NCBI GenBank assembly: GCA_022827055.1
Contig: JAJDTR010000144.1
Span: 1 to 52,812 of the forward strand
Direction: 5' to 3'
Length of the DNA: 52,812 bases
Source: Candidatus Poribacteria bacterium
GTDB lineage: Bacteria; Poribacteria; WGA-4E; JAJDTR01
This document shows, in pieces, positions 8,164 through 17,063 of the stretch. A program made the position numbers and the translations under genes. Numbering within the stretch: the first letter of the stretch is position 1; the number at the start of each line of letters is the position of its first letter. The notes beneath the pieces were generated by a model. The model did no database searches. It was given only the letters and a program-made list of their open reading frames with translations, and was not told where the DNA came from.

Positions 8164-11100
8164 ATGAGTCATGTATGGGTGCCACGCAACGTATTCCGTC
8201 TGATTGCGGTTACGTTTGCGATTTCAATGCTGCTGGCAAGTTGTAAGGAAGAGGTGACCCGAAAAGCAGATTGGGAAACCCATTTTACGGACCTCCACTT
8301 CGCAAATGCAAAACTAGGATGGATCGTAGGGCTTGAAGGGTTGATTATCCACACCTACGATAGCGGAAAAACATGGAAACGCCAGGAAGTTGATACAACC
8401 GGTGACTTTAAGGCGGTGCATTTCGCAAATAGTCGCTACGGATGGGCGGTCGGCGACGACGGTTTAATTGCCTCAACCGATGATGGCGGACGACACTGGT
8501 ATCTACAGACGAGTGGAACGTGGGCGATGCTTCGCGATGTATTTTTTGCCAATGCGAAAGAAGGATGGGTTGTCGGTGAAGGCGCAGATGTCCTCTATAC
8601 GCAGGATGGCGGAAAAACATGGAAGCGCCGCGAATTCGTGAGCGAGTTTCCACTCAGTGGCGCGTGGTTTGTTAATAATCAACGTGGCTGGATAGTGGGC
8701 GGGCAAGACAGGATTCTGCATACGAATGACGGAGGAAAGACCTGGGGAGAGCAAACCAACCGATTTGAGGGCGAAAGAGATCGGATGATTAACGACAACA
8801 AACAGGTCTTTTTTATTAGCCATAGTGAGGGCTGGCTCGTTGGAAGCGATGGTTCAATCTTTCACACAAAGAACGGAGGCGCAAAGTGGGATCGGCAGGA
8901 CAGTCGAATCCCTCTAATTAACGGGCACGTTCGGGACACAATCAATAGCATCCATTTTATTGATAGACGAAGAGGCGTCGCCGTCGCCGATGTCGGGTTC
9001 ATAACGTTCACGGAAGACGGCGGAAAAAACTGGAGATTGCTTGAAAGCGGGACAGAGAACAATTTAACCGCAGTGCAATTCACTACACCCAAAGAAGCCT
9101 GGGCAGTCGGCTGGTACGGCAGCATTCTGCATTCCAAGGATGGTGGAACAAACTGGGATATGGTCAGCGGTACGACCGCCAACGATCTCGAGAACGTGCA
9201 ATTTGCGGACGCCAATCGTGCCATTGCTGTCGGAAAACGCGGAACAATCGCGATGAGCCAAGACGGCGGCAGGACATGGACGGAAGTCGACGCCGAAATA
9301 TGGGATAATATCCGTAATATCTTTTTTGTGTCCGATAAGGAGGGATGGGCGGTCGGCGAACGCGGTATGATTGTCCATACCACTGACGGTGGTCAGACGT
9401 GGGAACGCCAAAATAGCGGTTGGGGCTATGTACTCACTGCCGTGCATTTCGTAACGCCAAAAAAAGGATGGGTTGTCGGTGAGTTAGGCACGGTGCTCCA
9501 TACTGCCGATGGCGGCGAATCTTGGGTGCCTCAGACACCGGGCGAGTGGCAATCCCTCAAAGGAGTTTTCTTCCTCAACGAGCATGAAGGTTGGGCTGTG
9601 GGATGGCCTGGTACAGTAATTCACACTACCAACGGGGGCATGACGTGGACGCAGCAGACGACTAAAACCTACAATGAGTTATACGCTGTTTATTTCGTTG
9701 ACAGTGACCACGGATGGATCTCGGGCCAATTCGGCGAAATTCTGCGTACTAAGGATGGCGGTCAAACCTGGAAATTCCAAAAGAGCGGTACGCAAGAAAA
9801 TCTCAACAAGATCTACTTTGCCGATACCATGCACGGTTTAATCGTGGGTGATAACGGTGTGATTCTGACCACGACCGACGGCGGCGCGGCATGGGAACTT
9901 CAGGAGAGCGGTACCGAAAATGATCTTCACGGATTCGCGCTTTCGCCGGAAGGCATGGTCGCCGTTGGTAAAGGCGGTATCGCCATGCGATTCTCTGTGG
10001 ATGCCGAAGAGTTACCTGTTGCACTTCCGCCCACTGCCGAAGAGATTGAGGTTGCCGAGATAGCCGAGGCCCCGCCGGTCATTGAGGAAATCACATATCA
10101 CTGGGAAATTGTTCGTCAAGCCACATGGCAGACTGATTTCAATGACACCTACTTCATTAATGATACGACGGGTTGGGCGGTCGGCAGCAGCGGCGTCATA
10201 GCTCACACTACCGACGGAGGACAAACTTGGAAACCTCAGCACAGCAGCGTTGAAATTGATCTGCATAGCATATCCTTTATTGATCCCAATCATGGCTGGA
10301 TTACCGGTCGGGGCGCGTTGCTTCGAACAGAAAATGGCGGCGAAACCTGGCAGGTCGTACACAAATTGCTGCGAAATTTCCGAAGCATCCGCTCCATGCA
10401 ATTTCTGAACCCGCTGGAAGGTTGGCTGGGTGTGGATCAGGGGCAAACTCTGCATACAATGGATGGTGGACTGACTTGGAAACTTCAAAAGACCGGCACA
10501 ACGAATCAACCTATTGCCTATTTACACTTCATTAATAGCCTCGAAGGATGGGCGGTTGCTCCGCAGCGTCGTGATGGCGGGTTTATCCTTCATACGAAAA
10601 ATGGTGGCAAATATTGGCAGATTCAATCCAAAACCAACCAAGTCGGTATCGCGATCCACTTTGCCGATGCCAAATCTGGTTGGGTAATCGTTAGAAATGG
10701 AGACTCACTGATCACCAACGATGGCGGACTTACTTGGGCGCGCCGTCCTGCAGAGCTAGGTAATCGCATTCGTAGTGTGAAAATGCGTAGCCACCAAGAG
10801 GCGTGGGGAGTTGGTCCTCGTGGGCAAATCCTCTTAACGCGAGATCAGGGAAGAAGTTGGGAACGTGCCTATGTCGACCTAACCGCAAGAGAGAAAGAAC
10901 CGGCGCCGTCATCGGAAGATTTGGGATCGAATCAAGTATCTGCCGACTCAGCTTCTTCTAGTACATCTCAGGATCCCGCAGATATTCGGGCCGCGTTAGA
11001 TGAGGATGCCGGTGAGGCGTTCAGGAACCGCCAGCGCGGGCGCCGCCCGCGTCCCCGCGGCCTCAATCCGGAAAGTGGTTCTGGCGAAAACGTAGCTGCA

Positions 11101-12171
11101 CCAAGACGTGGACCCCCCGAAAATCGCAGAAGAGCACGCCTTGGCCGCCCGAGTTCGGCGGAGGAGATTGTGAATTTCCACTATGTCGGCGACCATGTCG
11201 CGTGGGCGGTTGGGAAAGCCGGGCACATCTTTCATACGCACGATGGCGGCGTTACATGGGAACGCCAGCTTGGCGAGCAGCTAGATGATTTCCACGAAGT
11301 GCTTTTTCTGACCGAAAACAATGGTTGGATTGCTGGCGACGATGGACTCCTGTTGGAAACCGAGAACGCAGGGGGAAACTGGACCGCTCTGGACATCGGT
11401 ACACGACAAAAGATAATCGGTATACACTTTGCGAACCTTGATCCCAAATGGGGGTGGGCGATGAGGCGCGACGGCACGTTGTTCTATACAACCGATGGTA
11501 AGAAATGGTCAGCAGGTAAGACACCGATGCGTCCACCGCTTTTCGAAGAGGATCCACCGGAACGATTTGTGATGAATGACGTTGGTTTCGGCAAATTTTC
11601 CGAAGGATGGGCAGTTGGACAAGAGGGACAGATTCTTCATAATCGGGACGGTGGGCCCATTTGGGAGCCACAGCGGACTACCACAGGAAGAGATCTCCTC
11701 GACGTTGAAACGAAATTCGTGCCTCTCGCATGGGCTGTCGGCTCCGGCGGCACGGTCCAGCGCACCATTAACGGCGGCGAATATTGGAAACTGCATGAAA
11801 CGAACACGGGATACGACCTGAACGGTGTGTCATTCTTTACCAAGAGGAAGGGTTGGGCTGCTGGGCGCTACGGAATCGTCCTACGCACGACCGATGGCGG
11901 ATTTAATTGGGAACCCATAGCGAGCGGTGTAACCTCGGACCTTTACGATATTACGGCAGTCTCCAAACAGGACGTTTATGCGGTAGGGGCGAACGGGATG
12001 ATTCTGTACTCTGCCGACGGTGGAGAGACCTGGAATCAGCAACACACGGATATTGACAACGACCTGTACACGATTGTTTATGCGCACGATAGTGATACGC
12101 TTTGGGTCGTTGGGCAGTGGGGAGTTGTGCTACGACAACGAGTCACCAATGCCAAAATGTCAATGCGGTGA
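8164..12171 (+). CDS. Giant YCF48/BNR-type beta-propeller lipoprotein
   Basis: A 1335-aa secreted lipoprotein. The N-terminus has a basic stretch, a hydrophobic core and the lipobox SMLLASC, so it should be lipid-anchored after Lgt/LspA processing. The rest is built of repeats of the form GWxVGxxGxIxHTxDGGxTWxxQ. I count about 26 GG..W hairpins: 13 before residue ~610, six at ~660-905 and seven after ~1010. These resemble YCF48/BNR propeller blades, so three or four propellers are likely. An acidic Pro/Glu-rich linker (about 613-650) and an Arg/Pro-rich, Ser-rich linker (about 905-1000) separate the groups. YCF48 assists photosystem II assembly in phototrophs; here a scaffold, binding or surface role is inferred. 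Many blades are similar at DNA level, which favours recombination. Confidence 0.85.
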   Translation: MSHVWVPRNVFRLIAVTFAISMLLASCKEEVTRKADWETHFTDLHFANAKLGWIVGLEGLIIHTYDSGKTWKRQEVDTTGDFKAVHFANSRYGWAVGDDGLIASTDDGGRHWYLQTSGTWAMLRDVFFANAKEGWVVGEGADVLYTQDGGKTWKRREFVSEFPLSGAWFVNNQRGWIVGGQDRILHTNDGGKTWGEQTNRFEGERDRMINDNKQVFFISHSEGWLVGSDGSIFHTKNGGAKWDRQDSRIPLINGHVRDTINSIHFIDRRRGVAVADVGFITFTEDGGKNWRLLESGTENNLTAVQFTTPKEAWAVGWYGSILHSKDGGTNWDMVSGTTANDLENVQFADANRAIAVGKRGTIAMSQDGGRTWTEVDAEIWDNIRNIFFVSDKEGWAVGERGMIVHTTDGGQTWERQNSGWGYVLTAVHFVTPKKGWVVGELGTVLHTADGGESWVPQTPGEWQSLKGVFFLNEHEGWAVGWPGTVIHTTNGGMTWTQQTTKTYNELYAVYFVDSDHGWISGQFGEILRTKDGGQTWKFQKSGTQENLNKIYFADTMHGLIVGDNGVILTTTDGGAAWELQESGTENDLHGFALSPEGMVAVGKGGIAMRFSVDAEELPVALPPTAEEIEVAEIAEAPPVIEEITYHWEIVRQATWQTDFNDTYFINDTTGWAVGSSGVIAHTTDGGQTWKPQHSSVEIDLHSISFIDPNHGWITGRGALLRTENGGETWQVVHKLLRNFRSIRSMQFLNPLEGWLGVDQGQTLHTMDGGLTWKLQKTGTTNQPIAYLHFINSLEGWAVAPQRRDGGFILHTKNGGKYWQIQSKTNQVGIAIHFADAKSGWVIVRNGDSLITNDGGLTWARRPAELGNRIRSVKMRSHQEAWGVGPRGQILLTRDQGRSWERAYVDLTAREKEPAPSSEDLGSNQVSADSASSSTSQDPADIRAALDEDAGEAFRNRQRGRRPRPRGLNPESGSGENVAAPRRGPPENRRRARLGRPSSAEEIVNFHYVGDHVAWAVGKAGHIFHTHDGGVTWERQLGEQLDDFHEVLFLTENNGWIAGDDGLLLETENAGGNWTALDIGTRQKIIGIHFANLDPKWGWAMRRDGTLFYTTDGKKWSAGKTPMRPPLFEEDPPERFVMNDVGFGKFSEGWAVGQEGQILHNRDGGPIWEPQRTTTGRDLLDVETKFVPLAWAVGSGGTVQRTINGGEYWKLHETNTGYDLNGVSFFTKRKGWAAGRYGIVLRTTDGGFNWEPIASGVTSDLYDITAVSKQDVYAVGANGMILYSADGGETWNQQHTDIDNDLYTIVYAHDSDTLWVVGQWGVVLRQRVTNAKMSMR

Positions 12172-12214
12172 GGAACTCGCACGCATGTGCTACTGTGCAA
12201 TTGAAGGTTGTTAG
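12149..12214 (+). CDS. Possible Cys-rich micropeptide (21 aa)
   Basis: A 21-codon frame, MPKCQCGEELARMCYCAIEG plus a final Cys, overlaps the end of the BNR lipoprotein gene in another frame. It stops exactly one base before the ATG of the next gene. It has five cysteines as CxC...CxC...C, a plausible metal site, and could couple translation between the neighbours. No clear ribosome site is seen. It may be chance. Confidence 0.2.
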   Translation: MPKCQCGEELARMCYCAIEGC

Positions 12215-13045
12215 ATGGCAAAAGAAAAAGCACTCCCCGCCGAACCCCTACCTCCTGATACCTTAAAGGTGATTTTGGAGGATTTTTTTCAAAACGGCGC
12301 GACGATTATCCGAAGTGTGCTCTCACGTGAAGAATGTAAACGCATCGTTGCCCGGCTTGATGAAATCTTCGCCGAGCCTTACTTTATGCAGATGCGTAAT
12401 GTGAAAGACTCTCGGCAAAATGGAAAGGCACCGATCGTCATACATCGGCTCTTTGAGTGCGACCTCATGTTCCGCGATTTGCTCGTGCGCGAACCAATAA
12501 TCAGCATCGCCGAATGCGTATTGGGCGAGCACTGCCACTGCATTGCCCAAGGTTGTATCCTCAACCGAAAAGACTTAGGTATCAACCGATTTCATGTTGA
12601 CGATGGTATAGTATTTCCGATCTCACCTGAGATGGAACGGCATGACCCAAGGTTGCGGATGCCTGTGCTACGTATGTCCGTGCAAATTGCCCTGACTGAT
12701 CAGGACGATATCAAATACGGTCCCTCCCAATTCGTTCCGGGCAGCCACTACTCCGGTAGGCAACCCAATGACCCGGAACATCCAACCTTTGACGGAAAAG
12801 AGCCTATCTCACTCCTTATGAAGGCAGGAGACCTTTATCTGCTCAATGGACAAACATGGCATCGAGGAGTGCCAAACCAGTCGGATCGGGTTCGCTACCT
12901 GTTCCACCAAGTCTATGGACAACGCTTTGTCGCGCAGCGGTTTTGGCCCTACCTAAATTACCGTATGCCCGACCACGTCTTGGAAGGTGCCGATGAACGT
13001 CTGCTGCGTGTCCTTGGAAAACACCCCGAGATGGCTTATGGTTGA
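12215..13045 (+). CDS. Phytanoyl-CoA dioxygenase (PhyH) family oxygenase, second copy
   Basis: A 276-aa Fe(II)/2-oxoglutarate oxygenase. The HxD pair is H127/D129 in NRFHVDDGIVF, the distal His is H216 in NGQTWHRGVPNQ, and an Arg follows in SDRVRYLFHQ. The PGSH turn is at about 175-178. It begins with a Lys/Pro-rich extension. Sequence outside the motifs differs from the PhyH protein at 5218, so the two probably act on different substrates. It starts 43 bp after the propeller lipoprotein and could share its transcript. No obvious Shine-Dalgarno, so coupling to the small upstream frame is possible. Confidence 0.87.
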   Translation: MAKEKALPAEPLPPDTLKVILEDFFQNGATIIRSVLSREECKRIVARLDEIFAEPYFMQMRNVKDSRQNGKAPIVIHRLFECDLMFRDLLVREPIISIAECVLGEHCHCIAQGCILNRKDLGINRFHVDDGIVFPISPEMERHDPRLRMPVLRMSVQIALTDQDDIKYGPSQFVPGSHYSGRQPNDPEHPTFDGKEPISLLMKAGDLYLLNGQTWHRGVPNQSDRVRYLFHQVYGQRFVAQRFWPYLNYRMPDHVLEGADERLLRVLGKHPEMAYG

Positions 13046-13161
13046 CATACGTTGTCGTTGGCGGCTAATCTGATATACCCAATAGAAACCTACCCTCAAT
13101 GTCGTACATGTAGATGTGGGTCTTCTATTATTGATTTCACTCGAATTCTCCAGACGCGAAA

Positions 13162-14133
13162 ATGAAATTTAGAGCCAAGTTAAGCGGAGCACTAATAGTT
13201 TCGGTTCTGTTGCATGCAATTGTCGGCACGATAGGATTTTTCTTTTGGATTGATTCAGGCCCTGCCAATGAGCAAGACTCAATTCGTGCGGTCTTAATGA
13301 AGGTTGATAAACCAAAACTTAAACGCAAAACTGCGCCCAAACGAGCACGCGTTCGCAAGAAAACCACCGACCAGTCTAACCAGCCGAGGCTCAAAGTCTT
13401 GACCAGCAACGCCCCCGTGACCGCGCGCGGGGTCGTCTCTGCTTCTACGCCCACGGATTTTAGTGCGGCTGGATCGTTAGACCTGAGTGACGGAATGAGT
13501 CTAAACACAAACAACGTTGAATTCAATCAAGATTCTCCACAGATTGGACGAGTGATCGAGAATCCGATTGGGCGAACGTCGAGCAAAGATGCCCGTCCGA
13601 AGAGTCGCCTGGTTCAATTTATCGAAAGACAGGAAGGACCTCAAAAGATCGCATATTGCGTGGATCTGTCTTCCAGCATGCTGGGATTGACGCCGCGAAA
13701 ACTGAAAAAGATACTGTCTATCATGCAGGATTCACTGGAATTTCTTGAACCTCATGACCGATTCAATATCATCACATTCGGCAGTGAAATTAGCTTTTTT
13801 CGCGATGAATTCGTTCCCGTAACCGACAATGGGGTTTCGGAAGGAGCATCTTTCTTCGATCTACTTTCTCCCAAGAAGAGCGACACCTATGCCGACAAGG
13901 ACATGATCGAGGCGATTCAAGAAATCCAGAAAATCTCCCACACCATTGTAGTTCTATTCAGTGACGGGATATTGACATCAGGTGTTCCGGACCCGAATTT
14001 GATTCGGCAAACAGCGTCTGCGAGCGCACGAATCTTTACAATGGGAATCGAGATGCCGGTAGACTTCCCGGGTGCCGTTATGCTTGCCATGCTCGCGGCT
14101 GACAGTAAAGGAGAATTCTGGTTGGTAGACTAA
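13162..14133 (+). CDS. Membrane-anchored von Willebrand factor A domain protein
   Basis: 323 residues. An N-terminal membrane helix (about residues 9-31, LIVSVLLHAIVGTIGFFFWI) is followed by a Lys/Arg/Pro-rich stretch as in TonB-like anchors, then a Ser/Thr-rich spacer. From about residue 160 there is a VWA domain with MIDAS motif D168-L-S170-S-S172. The later GDGILTSGVPD region supplies the other metal ligands, with an aligned Thr/Asp pair around DTYADKDM. VWA domains bind partner proteins through a divalent metal. The domain should face the periplasm. No AAA+ MoxR partner is adjacent, so the partner is unknown. Confidence 0.82.
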   Translation: MKFRAKLSGALIVSVLLHAIVGTIGFFFWIDSGPANEQDSIRAVLMKVDKPKLKRKTAPKRARVRKKTTDQSNQPRLKVLTSNAPVTARGVVSASTPTDFSAAGSLDLSDGMSLNTNNVEFNQDSPQIGRVIENPIGRTSSKDARPKSRLVQFIERQEGPQKIAYCVDLSSSMLGLTPRKLKKILSIMQDSLEFLEPHDRFNIITFGSEISFFRDEFVPVTDNGVSEGASFFDLLSPKKSDTYADKDMIEAIQEIQKISHTIVVLFSDGILTSGVPDPNLIRQTASASARIFTMGIEMPVDFPGAVMLAMLAADSKGEFWLVD

Positions 14134-14342
14134 AAACCGAACTTTCGTTTGTCGTTTGATAGTTGCGTAATCGTCCGCCTTGGCACGTCAGACGCCAATT
14201 TTTCTTTATCCATATTTAACAGCCGAATACCGTTCAAATTCGCCTGAACGCTTAGACGAGAACCTCCTTTCTAACCTGCGTCAACTATACATTGCATAGC
14301 TCCGATACCAGCTTCACGACCGAGCTACGCGCAAAGAACCGC

Positions 14343-14371
14343 TTGCCTTCCGACACGAGATGCGTTATACT
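14343..14371 (+). promoter_or_regulatory. Sigma-70-like promoter of the peroxiredoxin gene
   Basis: TTGCCT at 14343-14348, a 17-bp spacer, TATACT at 14366-14371. The leader would be about 135 nt and would contain the hairpin at 14460-14480. Confidence 0.5.
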
Positions 14372-14459
14372 TTCACGCGTAAGAGAGATCCCGCTGGACT
14401 GGCAGTCTACAAACGGACATACTCACCGGAAGAACAATTTTCAATGATTTCTAGTCGTG

Positions 14460-14480
14460 CGTCGGCACCGCCTGCCGACG
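14460..14480 (+). terminator. GC-rich hairpin in the peroxiredoxin leader
   Basis: An 8-bp perfect stem (CGTCGGCA / TGCCGACG) with a 5-nt loop, followed by TATTTT. It lies 35 bases before the start codon and downstream of the promoter. It may be a weak terminator or attenuator, or mRNA structure affecting translation. Confidence 0.4.
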
Positions 14481-14515
14481 TATTTTGACACATTCGATAA
14501 CGAAGGAGAGTGAAA

Positions 14516-15175
14516 ATGTCACTAAGAATCAACGACGAAGCCCCGAACTTTACAGCCGAGACTACGCAAGGCACGATAGACTTTCACGAATGGATTGGGG
14601 ATGGTTGGGCAGTGCTGTTTTCCCACCCGAAGGACTTTACGCCGGTTTGCACAACTGAGTTGGGATACATGGCGGGGTTGACGTCCGAATTTGCAAAACG
14701 CAATTGCAAGATTATCGGTCTTAGCGTCGATCCGGTGGAAGACCACGTGGAGTGGTCAAAGGATATTGAAGAAACCCAAGGACACGCCGTCACTTATCCG
14801 ATGATTGGGGACACAGAATTGGCGGTAGCCAAGTTGTATAATATGCTACCTGCCGACGAACCCGGGACATCGGAAGGACGCACCGCCGTCAACAATGCGA
14901 CGGTACGGTCGGTATTTGTGATCGGTCCGGACAAAACCATCAAACTTATGCTGACATACCCGATGACTACCGGGCGTAATTTTGACGAAATCCTCCGTGT
15001 TCTTGACTCAATGCAGTTGACGGCGGGTCGTAAAGTTGCGACGCCTGCAAACTGGGAAATGGGTGGCGATGTGATTATCGTGCCGGCCGTGTCCGACGAG
15101 GAAGCTAAAGAAGTGTACCCAGATGGTTGGAAGACCGTTAAGCCTTACTTGCGTGTGGTTCCACAGCCTGATTAG
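14516..15175 (+). CDS. 1-Cys peroxiredoxin (Prx6/AhpC-TSA family)
   Basis: A 219-aa thiol peroxidase that reduces H2O2 and organic or lipid hydroperoxides. The peroxidatic Cys is C45 in HPKDFTPVCTTELG, which has the Prx6-type HPxDFTPVCTTE form. The long C-terminal domain (KVATPANWEMGGDVIIVP, KPYLRVVPQP) marks the Prx6 subgroup, as does the length near 220 residues. I see no resolving Cys in the usual C-terminal position. AAGGAG at 14503-14508 is well placed for ATG 14516; a GTG six bases upstream is too close to it. No reductase is adjacent. It is separated from the pterin genes by a hairpin at 15253-15299, so it is likely monocistronic. Confidence 0.93.
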   Translation: MSLRINDEAPNFTAETTQGTIDFHEWIGDGWAVLFSHPKDFTPVCTTELGYMAGLTSEFAKRNCKIIGLSVDPVEDHVEWSKDIEETQGHAVTYPMIGDTELAVAKLYNMLPADEPGTSEGRTAVNNATVRSVFVIGPDKTIKLMLTYPMTTGRNFDEILRVLDSMQLTAGRKVATPANWEMGGDVIIVPAVSDEEAKEVYPDGWKTVKPYLRVVPQPD

Positions 15176-15252
15176 GCAACCTGCTAGAGACGTTTTCGTG
15201 CGAATTGAATGTGTGTCAAATGCGTCGGACGTTACGCTAAAACTTGTACATG

Positions 15253-15299
15253 GGTTAGGCAAGAGGACGACGAGTTGATTGTCTCCTTCTTGCCTAGCC
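15253..15299. terminator. Long inverted repeat after the peroxiredoxin gene
   Basis: GGTTAGGCAAGAG at 15253-15265 pairs with TTCTTGCCTAGCC at 15287-15299 (11 of 13 positions). There is no clean U-tract. Probably a terminator-like stem 78 bp after the peroxiredoxin stop. Confidence 0.35.
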
Positions 15300-15378
15300 G
15301 ATTATTAATTTCACGTCCGACGCCGAGTTCTGTGCCGAACGTCTTGATGTTTCAAGTTAAGGCGAACCTGTTTATTTC

Positions 15379-16221
15379 ATGCACTATCTCACCCGCCAAG
15401 TAGCTTTCGAAGCCTCACACGCGCTTCGCATCCCCGAACTTAGCCATAAAGAAAATTACGAGTTGTTTGGCCCCGCCACCAACGACCATGGCCACAATTA
15501 TGTTGTGGAAGCGATGATTAAGGGGGCGGTCTCTAATAATGATGGAATGGTCATCAATCTCGCCGATCTTGACCAACTCCTTAGGGATCACGTGCTCGCT
15601 CATTTCGATCACAAACACATAAATCTTCAACATCCCGTATTTGCAAACGATTCGCATCTACAGCCTACCCCTGAAAACATAGCGATTGAGATATGGAACA
15701 CGTTTGGAACATGTTCGAACTTGACTAACTTGCACCGCGTTCGGATTTACGAAGATACGGCACTGTTTGCCGACTATTTTGGAAAAAAACGGATGGTTTA
15801 TCTCACGAAAGTTTATGAATTTAGTGCATCGCATCGTCTCCATAGCCAACTCCTGAGCGAAGACGAGAATCGGGAGACATTTGGCAAGTGTAATAATCCA
15901 CATGGACACGGCCATAACTATGTTCTTGAGGTTATGGTTAGGGGGGAGGTCCATCCCAAAACCGGAATGGTTGTCGCGCCCGAATCCCTTGATGAAATTG
16001 TTCAAAAACAGATTCATTCGCGATTCGACCATAGACACCTAAACCTTGACACTCCCGAATTCGAGGATCTTAATCCGACCTCCGAAAACTTTGTGAAGGT
16101 GATCTGGGATCTTCTTGAGGAACCCTTGAAACCCATTATCTTGCATAGGCTCCGATTGAAAGAAACGCCGAGGAATCATTTTGATTATTACGGCGAATTG
16201 CCAGAGGCTCATTGTCCATGA
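15379..16221 (+). CDS. Tandem 6-pyruvoyl-tetrahydropterin synthase (PTPS) fusion
   Basis: A 280-aa protein made of two fused PTPS domains (about 1-137 and 140-275); family members are usually single domains of 120-145 residues. PTPS converts 7,8-dihydroneopterin triphosphate to 6-pyruvoyl-tetrahydropterin. Domain 2 has the full set: zinc ligands H152, H177, H179; [14 protein letters not shown] with catalytic Cys C171; the DHRH triad region; and the pterin-binding Glu near 262. Its C-x5-HGH spacing matches eukaryote-type (PTPS-II) enzymes rather than the C-x3-HGH of QueD. Domain 1 keeps H14, H37, H39 and E125 but reads [11 protein letters not shown], two residues shorter and with Ala where Cys is expected, so it is probably not a normal PTPS. 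The stop overlaps the folE start (ATGA). Confidence 0.88.
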   Translation: MHYLTRQVAFEASHALRIPELSHKENYELFGPATNDHGHNYVVEAMIKGAVSNNDGMVINLADLDQLLRDHVLAHFDHKHINLQHPVFANDSHLQPTPENIAIEIWNTFGTCSNLTNLHRVRIYEDTALFADYFGKKRMVYLTKVYEFSASHRLHSQLLSEDENRETFGKCNNPHGHGHNYVLEVMVRGEVHPKTGMVVAPESLDEIVQKQIHSRFDHRHLNLDTPEFEDLNPTSENFVKVIWDLLEEPLKPIILHRLRLKETPRNHFDYYGELPEAHCP

Positions 16222-16913
16222 ATGATACTTCAGAAACAGAATTTACGTCGAAACCGGAAGCCCTTGATACTAAGGATGCCCCGTCTCAAGTCGCCGAACA
16301 TCGGGCAATGCTCCACGCGTATGCCACTGCATCCGTTGAGGATGAATTAGCCATAGTGAATCCTCAATTGGAAGACATTTACGCGAAAATCCTGATGCAG
16401 ATCGGCGAGGATCCCTCGCGAGGTGGGCTCATTAAAACACCCCGCCGCGCAGCCACGGCGCTTTCCTTTCTGACCCAAGGATACGATCAAAATATTAAGG
16501 AGATTTTGAACGGGGCGATTTTTGATGAAGAATACGATGACATGATTATCGTAAAGAACATTGAGTTCTACAGTTTGTGCGAGCATCACATCCTTCCGTT
16601 CTTCGGCAACTGTCATGTGGGATACATCCCCACAAAAAAGATAATCGGATTAAGCAAGATACCTCGAATAGTGGATATGTTTGCTCGTCGGCTACAGGTA
16701 CAAGAACGCTTGACTGACCAGATTGCTAGGGCAATAGATGAAGCACTTCAACCGCTCGGCGTTGCAGTAGTCATTGAGGCGCAACACATGTGCATGATGA
16801 TTCGCGGCGTCGAGAAACAGAATTCCAAGACCATAACAAACGTCATGTTAGGGGCATTCAGAGATAAAGACTCGACGCGGGCAGAATTTATGCAAAGTTG
16901 TCAGTCAACATAA
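16218..16913 (+). CDS. folE: GTP cyclohydrolase I
   Basis: About 231 residues. It opens the GTP ring to form 7,8-dihydroneopterin triphosphate, the common precursor of folate and biopterin. Zinc-site motifs are [12 protein letters not shown] and [11 protein letters not shown]. The [32 protein letters not shown] core and the C-terminal [14 protein letters not shown] are nearly canonical. An N-terminal extension of about 50 residues has no recognised role. ATG 16218 overlaps the PTPS stop (ATGA), a classic coupled start; the frame is also open from a TTG six bases upstream. Direct coupling to PTPS argues for biopterin rather than folate, since no folB, folK or folP is adjacent. Confidence 0.95.
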   Translation: MNDTSETEFTSKPEALDTKDAPSQVAEHRAMLHAYATASVEDELAIVNPQLEDIYAKILMQIGEDPSRGGLIKTPRRAATALSFLTQGYDQNIKEILNGAIFDEEYDDMIIVKNIEFYSLCEHHILPFFGNCHVGYIPTKKIIGLSKIPRIVDMFARRLQVQERLTDQIARAIDEALQPLGVAVVIEAQHMCMMIRGVEKQNSKTITNVMLGAFRDKDSTRAEFMQSCQST

Positions 16914-17063
16914 TTCCTAGCCGAATTCTTTGAGGCAAGCCCATGTTCCTCAATATAACGTCGAATACTGTGCTTCGATAAACTTAACCACCTGAAGTTG
17001 AACTGGAAATTATCCTGTTCCAACAAATCATGACGTGTAGTATGCGCGGCAACTGGATTGTCC

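Larger units (their letters stand above)
14134..14515. other. Leader region of the peroxiredoxin gene
   Basis: The 382 bp hold no ORF worth calling. A promoter at 14343-14371 and a GC-rich hairpin at 14460-14480 lie in it, both oriented toward the peroxiredoxin gene. Confidence 0.5.

Noticed and set aside
8862..9383. 173-codon leftward frame
   Set aside because: It is a shadow created by the repeated blades of the propeller lipoprotein.
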